Origin: Planktothrix sp. FACHB-1365
GTDB taxonomy: Bacteria > Cyanobacteriota > Cyanobacteriia > Cyanobacteriales > Microcoleaceae
Reading direction: 5' to 3'
DNA length: 64,000 nucleotides
NCBI RefSeq assembly: GCF_014697575.1
Contig: NZ_JACJSC010000013.1
Coordinates: 78,803-142,802 of the forward strand
This document shows positions 59,312-64,000 of the stretch, one piece after another. Position 1 is the first letter of the stretch. Every line of letters begins with the position of its first letter. The translations under genes were made by a program, and so were the position numbers. A model generated the notes under the pieces. The model was not told the origin of the DNA and did not search any database. It saw nothing but the letters and a program-made list of their open reading frames with translations.

Positions 59312-60151
59312 ATGGAAAATATTACCAACAGTTTCAATGATATTTCTGTAATCCTAGACGAGCTTGAAATTACAGTTTATCCGAGCGATATGGTTAACTC
59401 TTCCAATGGAAATATGCAGGAGAATAGTTCTAGTTCGACTGCTGTTGTCAATGATATTGGTGCGGGAGGAGAAAGTGAAGCCACAGCGACTTCCCCAACT
59501 GGAGAAGTTCAATATAGTAGCGAGTCTGTATTTACTCCGGGTGCGACCTCTAGTGAAGCCAGCGCAATAGCTATTAGTAGTACGGATACATCCCCGACTA
59601 CAGAAGCAACAGTGGTGACAACATCTCAAACAGATAACTCACCCTTAACTCCGATTATTAATCCCGATAATAATTCTAGTTCTAGTTCTAGTATTTCAAT
59701 TCAGATTAGTCCCGAACCGAATTATTTAACCGTTATCCCTTCTGAAACTGAACGGATACCACAACTGGGAAGTATGGAAAATGATCTACTCATTGGTACT
59801 CATGAAAATGAGGCAATATGCGGGTTTACAGGTGCAGATGTGTTTGTTTTAAGTCCTAATCCTAATTTCCCCAATTCCAACCCGAATTTAGCCGATATAA
59901 TTATAGATTTTAATCTGGAAGGAGGTGATAAAATTGGATTGTCTGAAAACTTAATAGCTCAACCCTTAATATTAGAAACCTTTGATTCTAACGCTGATGG
60001 AAGCCTTGATGCGACTATAATCAAACTCGGTAGTAATAGTCAATCTGAAGTTCTCGGTAGTGTGTTAGGTACAGTTTCTGCACATGGACAAACAACATTA
60101 ACGCCTGCCCATTTTACCGTAATTTCTCAGAATATGCTCATGTTAGACTAA
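59312..60151 (+). CDS. Ser/Thr-rich protein with RTX-like C-terminal secretion domain
   Basis: 279 aa. Residues about 30-145 are low-complexity (Ser, Thr, Asn, Glu, Ala; SSSSSSISI). The C-terminal part (about 150-279) has GSMENDLLIGTHENEAICGF, TGADVFVLS, ADIIIDFNLEGGDKIGL and TLTPAHFTVI, which match the end of RTX/calcium-binding proteins secreted by type I systems; the nonapeptide repeats are degenerate. No double-glycine leader, so it would leave by C-terminal signal. The start lacks a good Shine-Dalgarno. Confidence 0.75.
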   Translation: MENITNSFNDISVILDELEITVYPSDMVNSSNGNMQENSSSSTAVVNDIGAGGESEATATSPTGEVQYSSESVFTPGATSSEASAIAISSTDTSPTTEATVVTTSQTDNSPLTPIINPDNNSSSSSSISIQISPEPNYLTVIPSETERIPQLGSMENDLLIGTHENEAICGFTGADVFVLSPNPNFPNSNPNLADIIIDFNLEGGDKIGLSENLIAQPLILETFDSNADGSLDATIIKLGSNSQSEVLGSVLGTVSAHGQTTLTPAHFTVISQNMLMLD

Positions 60152-60174
60152 AACAGTTTGGGATTAGATACACA

Positions 60175-60912
60175 ATGATCATGGTGCAACTCTCCAAGGA
60201 CTTACTTGATGAAGAAATTATTGGCTTCCTGAAACACCATCTGGAATTTAAGGACGTTTATCAGAAAATATTGTCTCAAAAAGTCATTAATCAAGTAGCT
60301 GAGGAAAGAGGTATTATTGTAACGGCTGAAGAAATTCAAAATCAAGCTAACCAACAACGTTATGCCAAACGCTTAGAAAAAGCGGCGGATACCTTAGCTT
60401 GGTTAGCTGACCAAATGATCACCTCCGATGACTGGGAAGCGGGAATTCGAGAACATCTTTTATCTGAAAAATTAGCAGAATCTTTATTTACTAAAGACGT
60501 TGAAAAATACTTTATTCAAAATCGCTTAAATTTTGAGCAAGTTTCCTTATATCAAATTATTGTTCCCTATGAACGCTTGGCTAAAGAGTTATTTTATCAG
60601 ATAGAAGAAGAAGAAATTAGTTTCTATCATGCCGCCCATTTATATGATATTGAGCCCGGACGTCGTGAACGCTGCGGATATGAAGGTAAACTCTATCGTT
60701 GGGAATTAAAAGCGGATTTTGCCGCCATTGTATTTGCTGCAACCCCTGGAGAAATATTAAGTCCTGTCAAAACTGACCAAGGTTATCATTTAATTTTAGT
60801 TGAAGAGTTTATTCAAGCTGAACTGACCCTTGAACGAACTCAAGAGATTATTCAAAAATTGTTTAAAGATTGGTTAGCGAGTGAGTTAAATTATCGGCTT
60901 TATAATGCTTAA
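60175..60912 (+). CDS. Parvulin-like (PpiC/SurA) peptidyl-prolyl isomerase
   Basis: 245 aa with no signal peptide. The N-terminal half is a SurA-like helical domain (VIVTAEEIQNQANQQRYAKR). The C-terminal parvulin domain is VSLYQIIVPYERLAKELFYQ, AAHLYDIEPGRRERCGYEGK and GEILSPVKTDQGYHLILVEE. Starting 24 bases after the RTX-like gene, it is likely in the same transcript. It may keep the low-complexity substrates unfolded before export; this is inference. Confidence 0.82.
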   Translation: MIMVQLSKDLLDEEIIGFLKHHLEFKDVYQKILSQKVINQVAEERGIIVTAEEIQNQANQQRYAKRLEKAADTLAWLADQMITSDDWEAGIREHLLSEKLAESLFTKDVEKYFIQNRLNFEQVSLYQIIVPYERLAKELFYQIEEEEISFYHAAHLYDIEPGRRERCGYEGKLYRWELKADFAAIVFAATPGEILSPVKTDQGYHLILVEEFIQAELTLERTQEIIQKLFKDWLASELNYRLYNA

Positions 60913-60920
60913 AATACAAA

Positions 60921-60954
60921 CAGAGACGCAGCTTGTTGATCAACTGCGCCTCTG
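60921..60954. terminator. Hairpin between ppiC-like gene and tRNA-Ser
   Basis: CAGAGACGCAG and CTGCGCCTCTG form an 11-bp stem with one mismatch. It sits between convergent transcripts. The T tract is weak, so it is a plausible but unproven terminator. Confidence 0.45.
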
Positions 60955-60963
60955 AATTTAAAA

Positions 60964-61050
60964 CGGAGAGGGAGGGATTCGAACCCTCGTTAGAGTCACC
61001 CCTAAACGACATTTCCAGTGTCGCGCCTTCAACCGCTCGGCCACCTCTCC
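60964..61050 (-). tRNA. tRNA-Ser(GGA)
   Basis: 87 nt on the minus strand. The acceptor GGAGAGG pairs with CCTCTCC, with discriminator G. The anticodon stem CGACA/TGTCG encloses CTGGAAA, giving anticodon GGA. A long variable arm (class II) and GGTTCGAATCC T-arm are present. CCA is not encoded. Confidence 0.97.
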
Positions 61051-61135
61051 AGGGGGAAATATTTCGTTTTTTACCCACAAAAATATATATTATCATAAGT
61101 TCTGGAAAGTCAACACTCTCTCAAAAAATTTTTTT

Positions 61136-61504
61136 ATGTCCCGTTCCCACCGAATAGAAATTCATTATCGCCAGACGGGTGAACGCTATTACGTCAACGT
61201 TCCCGAAAATCGGTATATTCTGCAAAGCGCTGAAAATCAGGGGGTAGATTTGCCCTTTTCCTGTCGCAATGGCGCCTGTACCACCTGTGCGGTGCGGGTG
61301 GTTTCTGGCCAGTTGCACCAGTCGGAAGCCTTGGGACTCACCCCAGAGTTACAGAAACAGGGGTATGCGTTATTGTGCGTCAGTTATCCCCGTTCAGATT
61401 TAGTTGTGGAAACCCAAGACGAGGATGAAGTATATGAACTTCAATTCGGCCGCTACTTTGGTAAAGGCAAAGTTAAAACCGGATTACCTTTGGACGAAGA
61501 TTAA
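61136..61504 (+). CDS. 2Fe-2S plant-type ferredoxin
   Basis: 122 aa. Cluster ligands are CRNGACTTC (three Cys) and LLCVSYP (fourth Cys). The usual Cys spacing CxxxxCxxC is intact. The C-terminal extension of about 20 residues (YFGKGKVKTGLPLDED) is longer than in photosynthetic PetF and suggests a FdxC-like member with its own partner. Function beyond electron transfer is not shown. Confidence 0.92.
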   Translation: MSRSHRIEIHYRQTGERYYVNVPENRYILQSAENQGVDLPFSCRNGACTTCAVRVVSGQLHQSEALGLTPELQKQGYALLCVSYPRSDLVVETQDEDEVYELQFGRYFGKGKVKTGLPLDED

Positions 61505-61559
61505 TTTACTCAAATTGAGAACATCTGAATATCAATTCAACTTCCTCTTCCTCAGCTTT

Positions 61560-62183
61560 TTGAACTGGGAAAGTCAAGGTAGGTTAATTGATTTCAGGTT
61601 TCCAACAAAAGGGTATGGTGGACTATTATTGGGAATTTTGCTGTTTTTAACCAGTTGTTCTCAACCTGACCTTCCTAAAGGAATCTTTACTAAAGTTGAA
61701 CGAGTGATTAGTGGTCAAACCCTGGAAATTCTCGATAAAACGGGTAAAATTCCGGTATTGCAACAAGTTCGGTTAGCAGGAATTACTGCACCTGACTTGA
61801 AACAAGACCCTTGGGGGATTAATGCTAAACAATATTTAAAACAACTGTGTGAGGGTAAAAAAATTCTCTTAGAAGCAGATTTAAACAATAAAGATCGCTA
61901 TGGTCGCATCTCCGGCTATATTTGGTTAAATCAAACCTTGGTGAATGAAGAATTAGTTAAAAGCGGATCTGTCTTAGCAGAAATTTCATCCGTTTATCGC
62001 TCTGTTACCTCAAATTTTCAGACTCAGTATCGTCAACGGTTGAACTATGCTCAAGAATATGCTCGACTCATGGGAAATGGCATTTGGAACCCAGAAAAAC
62101 CCATGCGTTTAACTCCAACTGAATTTCGACAACAACAACCGCAGAGTAATTTTAATAGCCCTGAGTTGCTGAATATTAACTGA
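61560..62183 (+). CDS. Thermonuclease-like (SNase) lipoprotein
   Basis: 207 aa if started at the TTG 61560. The open frame reaches back to 61404, but that part overlaps the ferredoxin. A lipobox LLFLTSC at about residues 27-33 suggests a lipoprotein. The SNase-like domain has VRLAGITAPDLKQDPWG, LLEADLNNKDRYGRISGYIW and LMGNGIWNPE, with the Arg and Asp/Glu positions of staphylococcal nuclease partly kept. Nuclease activity is possible but not certain. Confidence 0.75.
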   Translation: MNWESQGRLIDFRFPTKGYGGLLLGILLFLTSCSQPDLPKGIFTKVERVISGQTLEILDKTGKIPVLQQVRLAGITAPDLKQDPWGINAKQYLKQLCEGKKILLEADLNNKDRYGRISGYIWLNQTLVNEELVKSGSVLAEISSVYRSVTSNFQTQYRQRLNYAQEYARLMGNGIWNPEKPMRLTPTEFRQQQPQSNFNSPELLNIN

Positions 62184-62215
62184 AACCTGAAACCTACAAC
62201 CTAATCCTTAATAAT

Positions 62216-63037
62216 ATGAGTAAAAACGAATTACAGTTTTTTTTAGATATAGCGACTTTAGCGGCTCAGGCGGGGGGTGCTGTTTTAAAATCCTATTTAG
62301 GGAATTTAGAAGATATTCAAGAAAAAGGACGGTCTGGGGATTTAGTTACAGAAGCGGATAAAGCTTCGGAAGCTGCCATTTTATCGGTGTTAGAACGTTA
62401 TGTCCCTGACCATGGCATTTTAACAGAAGAATCTGGAAAATTAGGAGATCTAACCAGTCCTTACCTGTGGGCTATTGATCCGTTAGATGGAACAACAAAT
62501 TTTGCTCATCAATATCCGTTTTTTTCGGTTTCTATTGGGTTATTAATTGAGGGTATTCCTCAAGTGGGGGCTATCTATGATCCGTTTCATGATGAATTAT
62601 TTCAAGCCGCCAAAGGATTAGGCGCAACTTGCAATAATCGTTTAATCAATGTTTCTAAAATTGATACTTTAGCTAACAGTTTATTAGTTACTGGCTTTGC
62701 TTATGATCGTCGAGAAACGCCGGATAATAATTATGCGGAATTTGCCTATTTAACCCATTTAACTCAAGGGGTTCGTCGGAGTGGCGCGGCTTCAATTGAT
62801 TTAGCTCATATTGCTTGTGGACGTTTAGATGGCTATTGGGAACGGGGTTTATCTCCTTGGGATATGGCGGCGGGAATTGTATTAGTAGAAGAAGCCGGAG
62901 GGAAAGTAACGGCTTATGATACCAGTCCCTTTGAAATACGTTCGGGTCGAATTTTAGCAACTAATGGTTATTTACATGAACGTTTAAGTCAAGCGTTAAT
63001 AGAAACCCCACCGTTATCGAGTTGGAAAGATAAATAA
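62216..63037 (+). CDS. Inositol-monophosphatase-family phosphatase
   Basis: 273 aa. The family motifs are GDLVTEADKASEAAI (metal Asp), LTEESG, WAIDPLDGTTNFAHQYPFF and the later RSGAASIDLAHIACGRLDGY with SPWDMAAG. It may dephosphorylate inositol phosphates, fructose-1,6-bisphosphate-like sugars or phosphoadenosine phosphate; the substrate cannot be told from sequence. No neighbour indicates a pathway. Confidence 0.92.
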   Translation: MSKNELQFFLDIATLAAQAGGAVLKSYLGNLEDIQEKGRSGDLVTEADKASEAAILSVLERYVPDHGILTEESGKLGDLTSPYLWAIDPLDGTTNFAHQYPFFSVSIGLLIEGIPQVGAIYDPFHDELFQAAKGLGATCNNRLINVSKIDTLANSLLVTGFAYDRRETPDNNYAEFAYLTHLTQGVRRSGAASIDLAHIACGRLDGYWERGLSPWDMAAGIVLVEEAGGKVTAYDTSPFEIRSGRILATNGYLHERLSQALIETPPLSSWKDK

Positions 63038-63222
63038 AGGTTAAACACTTAACCGCTTAAACTCAGTTTTTGCTTCAGTCTTAGAATTACTGAAATTAAG
63101 TTAAGGTATTCTAATCAATCCTTGAGAATTGTTTTATTTTTTAAAAGATTGTCAGGAAATTCTGATATTTTATTGATAATTTCTCTCAAATAGTTGACGG
63201 AATCGGCTCTCCTGAATAAATA

Positions 63223-63254
63223 GTGTAAAATGTAGCGTAAGCTACGTTTTACAC
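63223..63254 (+). promoter_or_regulatory. Hairpin before transposase start
   Basis: GTGTAAAATGTAGC (63223-63236) and GCTACGTTTTACAC (63241-63254) form a 14-bp stem with one G-T wobble and a 4-base loop, 11 bases before the ATG. It could limit translation from read-through transcripts. Confidence 0.6.
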
Positions 63255-63265
63255 TCCGACTGAAT

Positions 63266-64000
63266 ATGGACTTTCAATTAGAACGCTTGCTCAACCTCCC
63301 GAATATTACGGTGTTCAGTTGCCAAGAACAAGAAGGTTTTGTTGTTCTTAAGTTAGAATTATTAAACGAGGGAATTACTTGTCCACATTGTCAAAGTTAT
63401 ACCGATCATATTCATCAAACTCGCTCAATGTTAATTCGAGATCTATCTATTTGTGGGCAGGGAGTTTATTTGCATCTTCCCCGTCGCCAATTTTATTGTG
63501 CTGGATGTAAAAAATATCCAACAGAACCCTTAGAATTTGTAGAGAAAAGGAGGAATTACACCATTCGTTATGAAGAATATATCTATGAAAGAGTTAAAGA
63601 ATTAACTGTAGAGCAAGTCAGCCAGAACGAACAATTAAGCCCTCATCAAGTGGGAAGTATCTTTCACAGAATCGCCCTTCAGAAAAAAAAAGCTGGGGAG
63701 AGCCGGAAAAATTAAGCTTAGATGAATTCAGCCGTCAAAAAGGAAAAAGAAACTTTGTTACTGTCGTAAGTGATCTATCGAATGGTTCGTTATTAGAAGT
63801 CATTGATTCTCATAAAAGTTCAGAGATTATCGAAGTGTTAAAGCAGCAACCCGAATCAATGAGAGCCAAGGTTAAAGAGGTTTCTGTGGATATGTGGGGA
63901 GGATTTAAAAAAGTGATTCGGGAAGTTTTTCCTAATGCTTTAATTGTCATTGACCGATTTCATGTGATGAAGTTAGTCAACAGTTCTCTGAATCAACTTC
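63266..64000 (+). pseudogene. ISL3-family transposase with frameshift at A9, partial
   Basis: The first frame (63266-63715, 149 aa) has the zinc-binding ISL3 N-terminus (ITCPHCQSYTDH; FYCAGCKKYP) and a helix-turn-helix-like region. After the nine As at 63683-63691 it leaves the family frame. Reading the -1 frame gives WGEPEKLSLDEFSRQKGKRN, VSVDMWGGFKKV and VIDRFHVMKLVN, the catalytic part of the DDE domain, open to the window end. This is either a one-base loss or a slippage site; the C-terminus is not visible. Confidence 0.8.

Larger units (their letters stand above)
63205..64000 (+). mobile_element. ISL3-family insertion sequence, left end (cut at window edge)
   Basis: The left end GGCTCTCCTGAATAAATAG resembles ISL3 terminal repeats. 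It is followed by a hairpin and the transposase. The right end is outside the window, so target duplication cannot be checked. Confidence 0.75.

Noticed and set aside
52424..60912. Classical bacteriocin or lanthipeptide cluster
   Set aside because: No LanM, radical SAM, YcaO or immunity gene is present and the peptide cores have no Cys; composition is low-complexity.

Overview
The window is chromosomal DNA from a filamentous cyanobacterium. The signs are many GCGATCGC (HIP1-like) octamers, low GC, AT-rich third positions, a HetP-family gene, a cyanobacterial-type 2Fe-2S ferredoxin and several cyanobacterial DUF families (DUF3370, DUF1868, DUF3226). The gene style resembles Planktothrix/Oscillatoria, but that genus-level guess is inference. 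No phage or plasmid backbone is visible.

Left part (1-14.6 kb): mostly housekeeping. A gyrB gene (minus strand, running off the left edge) carries a complete 434-residue HNH-type intein and, at the very edge, what looks like the first residues of a second intein. Then come miaA, a fatty-acid-hydroxylase/SDR fusion, a membrane protein with a degenerate GGDEF domain, and a minus-strand block of menC-menH, a small membrane protein, a TPR-methyltransferase, tldD, and an MBOAT O-acyltransferase with an SGNH/DUF459 partner.

Defence-like region (14.9-31.3 kb): a PIN-domain protein with an unfamiliar 247-aa partner, an RloA/RloB-like ATPase-TOPRIM pair, then (after alaS and a DUF3370 gene) a type I restriction-modification locus hsdM-hsdS-hsdR. 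Whole and broken toxin-antitoxin genes lie between its genes. Only one TA pair is intact. The others are antitoxins followed by 17-20 codon toxin stubs, or a HEPN/MNT pair wrecked by deletion and by a palindromic element. Short G/C-rich palindromic repeats have also entered hsdR in frame.

Middle (31.4-51.8 kb): a 2358-residue protein with three LamG-like domains and trefoil-like repeats, an unknown 372-aa protein, holA, cobH and cobL, a CRISPR array of 10 repeats with no cas genes in the window, an RND efflux pump, a YdcF-type protein, and a second ATPase plus TOPRIM-like (DUF3226) pair.

Right part (51.8-60.9 kb): the most interesting locus. It encodes a cNMP-domain/C39-peptidase/ABC exporter, an HlyD adaptor, a HetP-family protein, two small double-glycine-leader peptides with Tyr/Ser/Ala-rich low-complexity cores, a Ser/Thr-rich protein with an RTX-like C-terminus, and a parvulin-like isomerase. 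The palindrome TGCCA-N3-TGGCA occurs five times, upstream of the exporter, HlyD, peptide 1 (twice) and the RTX-like gene. I found it nowhere else on reading the window. This suggests one co-regulated regulon that exports low-complexity, possibly matrix- or fibre-forming peptides. The right end holds tRNA-Ser(GGA), a ferredoxin, a nuclease-like lipoprotein, an inositol-monophosphatase-family gene and the left end of an ISL3-family insertion sequence whose transposase frame is broken at an A9 run.
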